This document shows positions 39,265 to 44,981 of a stretch of 44,981 nucleotides of DNA, one piece after another; within the stretch, counting starts at the first letter, position 1; each line of letters opens with the position of its first letter. A program made the position numbers and the translations under genes. The stretch is from Streptomyces beijiangensis (GTDB taxonomy: Bacteria; Actinomycetota; Actinomycetes; Streptomycetales; Streptomycetaceae): the NCBI RefSeq assembly GCF_017315755.1, contig NZ_JAFLRJ010000018.1:1-44981 (forward strand). The letters are read 5' to 3'. Under the pieces are notes generated by a model. The model saw only the letters and a program-made list of their open reading frames with translations, was not told the DNA's origin and made no database searches.

Positions 39265-39765
39265 ATGGACCTCGTAGAAGAACTGGCTCCGCTTCTGGCC
39301 GCGGAGGCCGCCGCGGAAGCCTCCGCAGCCGGGATCGACCCGGCCGACCTCGAACAGGCAGTCTGGGTACGGCTCCTGGAGCAGGCCCCGGCGGAGCCCA
39401 GGCGCTGGGTGCGCTCCGCCGTACGGGCCGAGGCCAGGCGCGCCCGGCGGGTGGCCCGGCGCGAACTCCCGTACGCCGTCGAGCCGTCGTCGGAGGCCGA
39501 GGCCGAAGCCCGCCCCGAACACCGCGCGCTCTCCGCCGAGCGGCGGCGCGCGGTGCGCGCGGCCGTGACGAGGACGCCCGGCCGCTGCCCTGAACTGCTG
39601 GCCGCGATGCTGTCGCCGGAGGATCCCACCTACCGGGAGATCGCAGGCGAGTTGGGAATGTCACAGGGGAGTCTTGGCCCGGTTCGTTCCCGATGCCTTG
39701 GATGCCTGCGCAGAATGCTGGCGGCGGAGGTTGCAGCTCCTGAAGTCCGGGGAAGGGAGCGTTAG
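39265..39765 (+). CDS. Small sigma-70-family-like factor
   Basis: A 166-residue Ala/Arg-rich protein. The early part (DPADLEQAVWVRLLEQ) looks like a shortened sigma region 2. The C-terminal part (TYREIAGELGMSQGSLGPVRSRCLGCLRRML) is a clear region-4 helix-turn-helix for -35 recognition. Region 2 is compressed relative to normal ECF factors. It is sandwiched between the phosphodiesterase and GNAT genes; no anti-sigma gene is adjacent. Real sigma activity is uncertain. Confidence 0.8.
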   Translation: MDLVEELAPLLAAEAAAEASAAGIDPADLEQAVWVRLLEQAPAEPRRWVRSAVRAEARRARRVARRELPYAVEPSSEAEAEARPEHRALSAERRRAVRAAVTRTPGRCPELLAAMLSPEDPTYREIAGELGMSQGSLGPVRSRCLGCLRRMLAAEVAAPEVRGRER

Positions 39766-39802
39766 ACAACCGGCGGATCAGGTGAGCGGGAGGCGTGCAC
39801 AC

Positions 39803-40306
39803 ATGGGCATGAGCGTGACCATCCATGCGGCAACTTCGCAGGACGCCGAGCAGATTCTGAAGCTCCAGTACCTGTGCTACCAGAGCGAGGCCGAACTCTA
39901 CGGCGACTACTCCATCGAGCCGCTCACTCAGACCCTCGACGGCCTGCGGGCCGAACTGGCCGACGGATACGCCCTGGTGGCGCGCCTCGGCGACGAGGTG
40001 GTGGCATCGGTGCGAGGAAAGGCCGACGGCGGCGGTACGGCGCTGATCGGCAAACTGATCGTCCATCCGCGGATGCAGCGCCATGGGCTCGGCGGCCGAC
40101 TGCTCGATGCGATAGAGGGCCATTTCGCCGCGGAGCCGGCGGCCAAGCGCTTCCAGCTCTTCACCGGCCACCGCAGCGAGCACAACCTGCGGTTGTACCG
40201 GAGCCACGGTTACGTCCAGGTCTCCGCGAAGGAGGCCGGTCCCGCCCTGACGATCGTCACCCTGGAAAAGGAGACCGAGACAGGCGCGTACGCAACAAGC
40301 GCCTAG
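39803..40306 (+). CDS. GNAT-family N-acetyltransferase
   Basis: A 167-residue acetyltransferase with the acetyl-CoA loop MQRHGLGGRLL, the substrate-side strand IGKLIVHPRMQ, and the C-terminal HNLRLYRSHGYVQV containing the catalytic-type Tyr. ATG 39803 follows GGGAGG by nine bases; an in-frame ATG lies six bases further on. The sigma-like gene ends 37 bases upstream and is likely co-transcribed. Confidence 0.9.
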   Translation: MGMSVTIHAATSQDAEQILKLQYLCYQSEAELYGDYSIEPLTQTLDGLRAELADGYALVARLGDEVVASVRGKADGGGTALIGKLIVHPRMQRHGLGGRLLDAIEGHFAAEPAAKRFQLFTGHRSEHNLRLYRSHGYVQVSAKEAGPALTIVTLEKETETGAYATSA

Positions 40307-40327
40307 CGCATCAAGCCGATCCGGGGC

Positions 40328-40379
40328 AAATCAAGCCCCTCCGGCGATTGAGGAGCGGGGTCTGGGGCGGAGCCCCAGA
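40328..40379. repeat. Streptomyces intergenic repeat with terminator hairpin
   Basis: The segment beginning CAAATCAAGCCCCTCCGGCG is a widespread Streptomyces intergenic sequence type (from memory). Its end forms a hairpin: TCTGGGGC (40361-40368), GGA loop, GCCCCAGA (40372-40379). It lies between the GNAT gene and the convergent membrane-protein pair and can terminate both. Confidence 0.7.
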
Positions 40380-40404
40380 AGGAGCCCCGCCGCAGCCCCC
40401 GCCC

Positions 40405-40815
40405 CTACCGCTTGGCCTTGCGCAGCCACAGCATGCCGAGCACCGGCAGGATCACCGGGATGAACAGATAACCCATCCCGTAGTCCGACCAGACCGTCGC
40501 GTCCGGGAAGGCGGACGGGTCGGCCAGCGTCCAGGTCCCCACGACGAGTACGAAGACCAGCTCGGCGGCGCAGCAGACCAGCGCCGCCCTGCGGGCCTTC
40601 TCACCGCCGCGCACCAGGGAGTACGTGATGAACCCGTACACCACGGCCGCGAGGGCCGACAGCGTGTAGGCCAGCGGCGCCTTGCCGTAGTCCATGATCA
40701 TCTGGACGATCGAGCGGGACGCGGCGGCGACGGTGAAGACGCCGTAGAACCAGACCAGGACCTGTCCGGGCCCGGTGCCCAGCTGGTACGTCGGCTTCTC
40801 CTCAGCTGCGGTCAT
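40405..40815 (-). CDS. Small membrane protein
   Basis: A 136-residue protein with about four hydrophobic segments (VLVWFYGVFTVAAASRSI, LAYTLSALAAVVYGFITYSLV, AALVCCAAELVFVLVVGTW, and YLFIPVILPVLGMLWL). It begins two bases after its upstream partner, which has a similar layout; the pair probably form one complex. GGGGAGG precedes the ATG at 40815. Function not recognised. Confidence 0.8.
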   Translation of the reverse strand: MTAAEEKPTYQLGTGPGQVLVWFYGVFTVAAASRSIVQMIMDYGKAPLAYTLSALAAVVYGFITYSLVRGGEKARRAALVCCAAELVFVLVVGTWTLADPSAFPDATVWSDYGMGYLFIPVILPVLGMLWLRKAKR

Positions 40816-40817
40816 CG

Positions 40818-41177
40818 TCAGCCTCCCCAGATGTCGTAGAGCCGTACTTCGAGTACTGCGAGCACCACCGCACCCGCGGCGACCGTCACCGAACCCCAGC
40901 GGGTCCGCTCGGACAGGGACAGGACCCCGGCGGCGGGGACGGCGGCGAAGGCACCGATCAGATAGGCGACGAAGACTGCCGTGCCCTGCTCCGGCCGCTC
41001 TCCGCGCCCCAGCTGTACGAAGCCGATCACCATCTGTACGAGGGCGAGGACCGAGACCACGGCCATGCCGATGAAGTGCCAGTCCTTGGTGGGCTGGTCC
41101 CGGTAGGCGGCGTAACCGCACCAGGCGGCGAGTACGAGCGCGGCGGCTGCGACCGCGAACGTGAGGGCGTCAAGCAT
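40818..41177 (-). CDS. Small membrane protein, partner of the next gene
   Basis: A 119-residue protein with three to four hydrophobic segments (FAVAAAALVLAAWCGYAAY, FIGMAVVSVLALVQMVIGFV, AVFVAYLIGAFAAVPAAGVL, SVTVAAGAVVLAVLEV). ATG 41177 is preferred: TACCCT (minus strand, 41185-41190) lies seven bases before it, so it is probably leaderless. Divergent from the HAD phosphatase gene. Function unknown. Confidence 0.8.
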   Translation of the reverse strand: MLDALTFAVAAAALVLAAWCGYAAYRDQPTKDWHFIGMAVVSVLALVQMVIGFVQLGRGERPEQGTAVFVAYLIGAFAAVPAAGVLSLSERTRWGSVTVAAGAVVLAVLEVRLYDIWGG

Positions 41178-41248
41178 GACGACGAGGGTATTACGGGCCG
41201 AAAGGCCCGATGCGCGCGGCCCCACGACCGCACGTAGGGTCGAGGACC

Positions 41249-41896
41249 ATGAAGATCTACGCCGACGCCCTGCTGTTCGACAACGACGGAACCCTCGTCT
41301 CCTCCATGGAGTCGGTGAAGCGCTGCTGGACGCGGTGGGCGCAGGAGTACGGCATCACGGCTGAGGACTTCGCACGGGTCGAGCTGCACGGCCGCCCCGC
41401 AGCCGAAATCGTCGCCGATCTGTTGCCCGCGGCGACCATCCCCGAAGCTCTGGCCCGGATCGAACAGCTGGAGGTCGGGGACGTACGCGGGGGAGTCGAA
41501 CTTCTCCCCGGCACCGCCGCGCTCCTCGCGTCGCTGCCCCCGGACCGCTGGGCGGTCGTCACCTCGGCGGGCCGCCGTCTCGCCGAGGCGCGCCTGGCCG
41601 AAGCGGACATCACCCCCAAGGTGATGATCGCCGCCGACGACATCACCCGCGGCAAGCCCGACCCCGAGCCGTACCTCCTCGGAGCCGCCCGTCTGGGCGT
41701 CGATCCGGCGCGCTGCGTGGTCTTCGAGGACGCCCCGGCGGGGCTTCAGTCCGGCCGGGCAGCGGGAATGAAGACCGTGGCCTTGGCCACAACGCACGAG
41801 CGCTCGGAGCTGCTCGCCGACGTGGTCCTCGCGGACCTTTCCCAGGTGTCCGTGCAGGTCGTGGCGGGTGGACTGGAGATCACCACGGCCGACTGA
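41249..41896 (+). CDS. HAD-superfamily phosphatase (sugar-phosphate type)
   Basis: A 215-residue HAD subfamily IA hydrolase: motif I LLFDNDGTLVSS (Asp nucleophile), motif II VVTSAG, motif III Lys in ITRGKPDPEPYLLGA, motif IV CVVFEDAPAGLQSG. It has the alpha-helical cap of the beta-phosphoglucomutase/DOG-phosphatase group and probably dephosphorylates a sugar phosphate. Note FDNDG rather than the common FDMDG or FDLDG. TAGGGT (41235-41240) lies eight bases before the ATG. Confidence 0.92.
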   Translation: MKIYADALLFDNDGTLVSSMESVKRCWTRWAQEYGITAEDFARVELHGRPAAEIVADLLPAATIPEALARIEQLEVGDVRGGVELLPGTAALLASLPPDRWAVVTSAGRRLAEARLAEADITPKVMIAADDITRGKPDPEPYLLGAARLGVDPARCVVFEDAPAGLQSGRAAGMKTVALATTHERSELLADVVLADLSQVSVQVVAGGLEITTAD

Positions 41897-41922
41897 CGTG
41901 AGACAAAGGCGTCCGCTATACG
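41893..41922 (+). promoter_or_regulatory. Candidate promoter for the met transporter leader
   Basis: CTGACG (41893-41898), an 18-base spacer and TATACG (41917-41922) would start transcription near 41929, giving a leader of about 285 bases before metN. The -35 overlaps the HAD stop codon. A second, weaker -10 (TTTACT, 41955-41960) would give a leaderless peptide start at 41968. Confidence 0.4.
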
Positions 41923-41967
41923 GACAGCCTGCCGTGCTCCGTACTCATGTCTGGTTTACTTGCGAGC

Positions 41968-42054
41968 ATGACCACGACGAGCAGCCGCACCCTTGCGACC
42001 GAGGCGATGATGACGCCCGGTGCTCGTTGTATGTGTCGAATGTGCGACTTCTGA
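41968..42054 (+). CDS. Cys/Met-rich leader peptide upstream of metNIQ
   Basis: A 28-residue frame starting at ATG 41968 and stopping at 42054; an in-frame ATG at 41947 would add seven residues. It ends CMCRMCDF: three Cys and two Met among six codons (42028-42045), just before a hairpin. This is the layout of an amino-acid-responsive leader peptide. Similar short peptides upstream of Streptomyces sulfur or methionine genes are known from memory as putative leader peptides; the mechanism has not been shown for this one. There is no Shine-Dalgarno. Confidence 0.6.
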   Translation: MTTTSSRTLATEAMMTPGARCMCRMCDF

Positions 42055-42068
42055 GGGTCCCTGCCTGA

Positions 42069-42090
42069 GTCCCGCGCCCCGAAGCGGGAC
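42069..42090 (+). other. Attenuator-like hairpin between the leader peptide and metN
   Basis: GTCCCGC (42069-42075) pairs with GCGGGAC (42084-42090) around an eight-base loop. An earlier GTCCC (42057-42061) could pair with the same GGGAC, giving two mutually exclusive structures just after the leader stop codon. The remaining bases to metN (42091-42214) hold a short GCCAC/GTGGC stem and no gene. Confidence 0.5.
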
Positions 42091-42214
42091 CAAGAGCCTG
42101 CCCCGCGCACGAATTGCCTTCCGGTAGCCACCGCTGTGGCCGTGCTGCGCCTCCAGACGAATGCCCCGTGCCCGGCGGACATCGCGCCGTGCACTCGACA
42201 GTGACGGAAATTCT

Positions 42215-43249
42215 GTGATCACCACCACCGGCCTGACGAAGGTCTATGCCTCGCGCGGCCGTGAGGTCACCGCCCTGGACGGCGTCGATCTGCACGTCCG
42301 TGAAGGTGAGGTGTACGGCGTCATCGGCCAGAGCGGCGCCGGCAAGTCCTCCCTGATCCGCTGCATCAATCTCCTCGAGCGCCCCACCACGGGCACGGTG
42401 AGCGTCGACGGCGTCGACCTCACCGCCCTCGCGGGACGCGGTCCGCGTGCGGGCAAGGAACTGCGCGCGGCACGCACCCGTATCGGCATGGTCTTCCAGC
42501 ACTTCAACCTGCTGTCCTCGCGCACCGTGCAGGACAACGTCGAACTGCCGCTGGAGATCCTCGGGGTCACCGGCCGCGACCGCACCCGCAAGGCGCTCGA
42601 ACTCCTCGACCTGGTCGGCCTCGCCGACAAGGCGAAGTCCTACCCCGCGCAGCTCTCGGGCGGCCAGAAGCAGCGCGTCGGCATCGCCCGCGCGCTCGCC
42701 GGCGACCCGAAGGTGCTGCTCTCCGACGAGGCGACGAGCGCGCTCGACCCGGAGACCACCCGCTCCATCCTCCAGCTGCTGCGCGACCTCAATCAGCAGC
42801 TCGGCCTGACCGTCCTGCTCATCACGCACGAGATGGACGTCGTCAAGACGGTCTGCGACTCGGCCGCGCTGATGCAGAACGGCCGGATCGTCGAGGCCGG
42901 CACGGTCAGCGAGATCCTCGCGACGCCCGGCTCGGAGCTCGCCCGCACGCTCTTCCCGGTCGGCGGCGAGCCGTCAGGCGCCGACCGCACCGTCGTCGAC
43001 GTCACCTTCCACGGTGACGCCGCCGCCCAGCCGGTGATCTCCCAGCTCGCCCGTACGTACAACATCGACATCTCGATCCTGGGCGCCGCGATGGACACCG
43101 TCGCGGGCAAGCAGATCGGCCGCATGCGGATCGAACTGCCCGGCCGCTTCGAGGAGAACGTCGTGCCGATCGGATTCCTGCGCGAGCAGGGGCTCCAGGT
43201 CGAAGTGGCGGGCGAAGAGCCCGTCCTGGTGAAGGAAGGTGCCAAGTGA
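42215..43249 (+). CDS. metN: Methionine ABC transporter ATPase
   Basis: Powers methionine uptake. The 344-residue protein has Walker A GQSGAGKSS (38-46), signature LSGGQKQR (147-154), Walker B VLLSDEATSALD, and a C-terminal NIL domain (from about residue 265, RTVVDVTFHGDAAAQPVISQ) that binds methionine and gives feedback inhibition. GTG 42215 is chosen with GGAAA upstream. Its stop overlaps the metI GTG. Confidence 0.95.
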   Translation: MITTTGLTKVYASRGREVTALDGVDLHVREGEVYGVIGQSGAGKSSLIRCINLLERPTTGTVSVDGVDLTALAGRGPRAGKELRAARTRIGMVFQHFNLLSSRTVQDNVELPLEILGVTGRDRTRKALELLDLVGLADKAKSYPAQLSGGQKQRVGIARALAGDPKVLLSDEATSALDPETTRSILQLLRDLNQQLGLTVLLITHEMDVVKTVCDSAALMQNGRIVEAGTVSEILATPGSELARTLFPVGGEPSGADRTVVDVTFHGDAAAQPVISQLARTYNIDISILGAAMDTVAGKQIGRMRIELPGRFEENVVPIGFLREQGLQVEVAGEEPVLVKEGAK

Positions 43250-43977
43250 CCTGGTCCGAGATGCAGCCCCTGCTGTCCCAGGGATGTTGGGACACCCTCT
43301 ACATGGTGGGCTGGTCGGCGCTCATAGCCGTCGCCGTCGGTACGCCGCTCGGCGTGCTCCTGGTCCTCACCGACCGCGGCGGACTGCTGCAGAACACCCC
43401 GGTCAACAAGGTCGTGGGCTTCGTCGTCAACGTCGCGCGCTCCTTCCCCTTCCTGATCCTGCTCGTGGCGCTGATCCCCTTCACGCGCATGGTCGTCGGC
43501 ACCAGCCTGGGCGCCGAAGCGATGGTCGTGCCGCTCTCCATCGGCGCGATCCCGTTCTTCGCCCGGCTCGTCGAGACCGCCGTGCGCGAGGTCGACCACG
43601 GCCTGGTCGAGGCCGTGCAGTCCATGGGCGGCTCCACCTGGACCGTCGTACGCAAGGCGCTGCTCCCGCAGTCCCTGCCCTCGCTGGTCTCCGGCATCAC
43701 CACCACGATCATCGCCCTCATCGGATACTCCGCCATGGCGGGCACGGTCGGCGGCGGCGGACTCGGCGCGCTCGCCATCTCCTACGGCTACCAGCGCTTC
43801 GAGAGCGACTTCATGATCGTCACGGTCGCGCTCCTCGTCGTCCTCGTGGTCCTGGTCCAGCTGATCGGCGACCTGATCGTGAGCGCACTGGCCCGGCGCG
43901 GCACCGGACGGGCCCCGACCCGGCTGCTCGGCCGCCCGCGGCCTCGTACCGCGGAAGCCGAACCGGCCGCCTCCTAG
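43246..43977 (+). CDS. metI: Methionine ABC transporter permease
   Basis: A 243-residue permease of the five-segment MetI type. The EAA loop reads VEAVQSMGGSTWTVVRKALLPQSL. A conserved RSFPFLILLVALIPFTRMVVG region follows the third segment. The GTG start overlaps the metN stop. It pairs with MetN and takes substrate from MetQ. Confidence 0.95.
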   Translation: MTWSEMQPLLSQGCWDTLYMVGWSALIAVAVGTPLGVLLVLTDRGGLLQNTPVNKVVGFVVNVARSFPFLILLVALIPFTRMVVGTSLGAEAMVVPLSIGAIPFFARLVETAVREVDHGLVEAVQSMGGSTWTVVRKALLPQSLPSLVSGITTTIIALIGYSAMAGTVGGGGLGALAISYGYQRFESDFMIVTVALLVVLVVLVQLIGDLIVSALARRGTGRAPTRLLGRPRPRTAEAEPAAS

Positions 43978-44062
43978 AACGCCACCGAACTTCATCTCCC
44001 CTGAGCCCGGACCCTTTGCCGGGCGGATCCAACCCGTCCCATCCGCAAGAAAGGCACTCTTC

Positions 44063-44908
44063 GTGCGTACTTCTGTCAAGCTCTCCGCCTCCCTGGCCGC
44101 CGTCGCAGCCCTCTCCCTGGGCCTGACCGCCTGCGGTTCGGACTCCGGCAAGGCCGGCACGTCCGCGGACGACGCGCTCGTGGTCGGCGCCAGCCCCACC
44201 CCGCACGCCGACATCCTCAAGTTCGTCAAGGACAACCTGGCGGCCAAGGCCGGCCTCAAGCTGGAGGTGAAGGAGTACACGGACTACGTGACTCCCAACA
44301 CCGCCCTCGAGGACGGTGACATCGGCGCCAACTACTTCCAGACCGCCGCGTACCTCAAGGACTTCAACGCCAAGAACGGCACGCACATCGTGGGCGTCGA
44401 GAACGTCCACGTCGAGCCGATGGGCCTGTACTCCAAGAAGGACAAGAAGGCCTCGGAGTTCAAGAGCGGCGACACCATCGCCATCCCCAACGACGCCGTC
44501 AACGAGGGCCGCGCGCTGCAGCTGCTCGCCGCCAACAACATCATCACGCTCAAGGACGGTGCGGGCTCCACCGCCACCGTCGCCGACGTGAAGGACGCCA
44601 AGGGCCTGAAGTTCAAGGAGATCGAGGCGGCCCAGACGCCCCGCTCGCTGGACGACGTCACCGCCGCGGTCATCAACGGCAACTACGCCCTGGAGGCGAA
44701 GTTCAAGCCGTCCAAGGACGCGCTGGTCCTGGAGTCGGGCACCGACAACCCGAACGCCAACTTCCTCGCCGTCAAGAAGGGCAACGAGAACGACCCCCGG
44801 GTCAAGAAGCTGGAGAAGCTGCTCAACTCCGCCGAGGTGAAGCAGTTCATCGAGAAGACGTACTCCGACGGTTCGGTCATCCCGTCCTTCGGCGCCGTCA
44901 AGTCCTGA
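44063..44908 (+). CDS. metQ: Methionine-binding lipoprotein
   Basis: A 281-residue NlpA/MetQ-family binding protein. A lipoprotein signal ends at LTAC with lipid-anchored Cys24. The mature part has VVGASPTPHADILKFV, DYVTPNTALEDGDIGANYFQ, and IAIPNDAVNEGRALQLLA, hallmarks of the family. The GTG start follows GAAAGG. An 85-base gap separates it from metI and holds a weak GCCCGG/CCGGGC stem only. Confidence 0.95.
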   Translation: MRTSVKLSASLAAVAALSLGLTACGSDSGKAGTSADDALVVGASPTPHADILKFVKDNLAAKAGLKLEVKEYTDYVTPNTALEDGDIGANYFQTAAYLKDFNAKNGTHIVGVENVHVEPMGLYSKKDKKASEFKSGDTIAIPNDAVNEGRALQLLAANNIITLKDGAGSTATVADVKDAKGLKFKEIEAAQTPRSLDDVTAAVINGNYALEAKFKPSKDALVLESGTDNPNANFLAVKKGNENDPRVKKLEKLLNSAEVKQFIEKTYSDGSVIPSFGAVKS

Positions 44909-44911
44909 CGC

Positions 44912-44928
44912 CCGCAAGGCCCTTGCGG
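44912..44928 (+). terminator. First hairpin after metQ
   Basis: CCGCAAG and CTTGCGG arms of seven bases around a GCC loop, four bases after the metQ stop. Confidence 0.55.
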
Positions 44929-44929
44929 A

Positions 44930-44981
44930 TGAAGGCCCCGCACTCCCCGACCCCCACCGGCCGGAGAGTGCGGGGCCTTCA
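44930..44981 (+). terminator. Main terminator after metQ
   Basis: Perfect 15-bp arms, TGAAGGCCCCGCACT (44930-44944) and its reverse complement (44967-44981), around a 22-base loop, running to the last base of the window. Confidence 0.8.

Noticed and set aside
41930..42210. Possible S-adenosylmethionine riboswitch upstream of metN
   Set aside because: No S-box, SAM-II or SAM-IV-like conserved core was seen; the short Cys/Met frame plus hairpins explains the leader better.
43978..44062. GCCCGG/CCGGGC stem between metI and metQ as a terminator
   Set aside because: The stem is only six bases and metQ is clearly part of the same operon; at most it is a processing or stability element.

Overview
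The window is high-GC DNA from a Streptomyces-type actinomycete. Codon third positions are almost all G or C, and GTG and TTG starts are frequent. Secreted proteins carry twin-arginine or lipoprotein signals, and genes are packed with ATGA/GTGA stop-start overlaps. No rRNA, tRNA, CRISPR or phage genes were seen. The content is mostly chromosomal-core: arginine biosynthesis, monomeric isocitrate dehydrogenase and a methionine ABC transporter. Interspersed are transport and catabolic operons that look accessory.

Layout. 1-2.3 kb: 3' end of a TPR regulator, a Nudix hydrolase, a 231-bp MITE-like element (1718-1948) and a small membrane protein whose stop codon is completed by that element. 2.3-8.7 kb: 3-hydroxybutyryl-CoA dehydrogenase, a Tat-exported GHL10 glycoside hydrolase, an EamA permease fused in frame to a DUF1918 domain and divergent from a MocR-type regulator with overlapping start codons, a GNAT enzyme, a DUF6314-like protein and a histidine-phosphatase-fold protein lacking both catalytic histidines. 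8.7-11 kb: a leucine-rich-repeat-variant protein with a cysteine-rich insert, and a ribbon-helix-helix/ClpN-repeat protein. 11-16 kb: argC-argJ-argB-argD-argR behind a promoter overlapped by ARG-box-like sites.

16-23 kb: a D-2-hydroxyacid dehydrogenase divergent from a sugar ABC transporter, a GH29 alpha-L-fucosidase and a PL6 polysaccharide lyase; this looks like a small polysaccharide utilisation locus without its own ATPase. 23-28.4 kb (minus strand): GntR regulator, ADP-ribosylglycohydrolase-fold enzyme, NCS1 nucleobase permease, PfkB sugar kinase and BASS transporter, a probable nucleoside or glycoside salvage operon. 28.4-30.3 kb: an FMN-binding split-barrel protein and a HEAT-repeat protein. 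30.25-31.9 kb: a 45-codon remnant that looks like argG with its middle deleted, behind an intact-looking arginine promoter, running into argH.

32-37 kb: isocitrate dehydrogenase, a HAD-like protein, and a TetR-MFS efflux operon with a perfect 18-bp operator-like palindrome. 37-41.9 kb: PlsC-type acyltransferase, exported glycerophosphodiester phosphodiesterase, a minimal sigma factor, a GNAT enzyme, two small membrane proteins and a HAD phosphatase. 41.9-45 kb: a short Cys/Met-rich leader peptide followed by hairpins, then metN-metI-metQ and tandem terminator hairpins.

The strongest leads are the argG scar, the Cys/Met leader upstream of the methionine transporter, the nucleoside-salvage-like operon, the MITE-derived stop codon and the EamA-DUF1918 fusion with a possible internal leaderless start.
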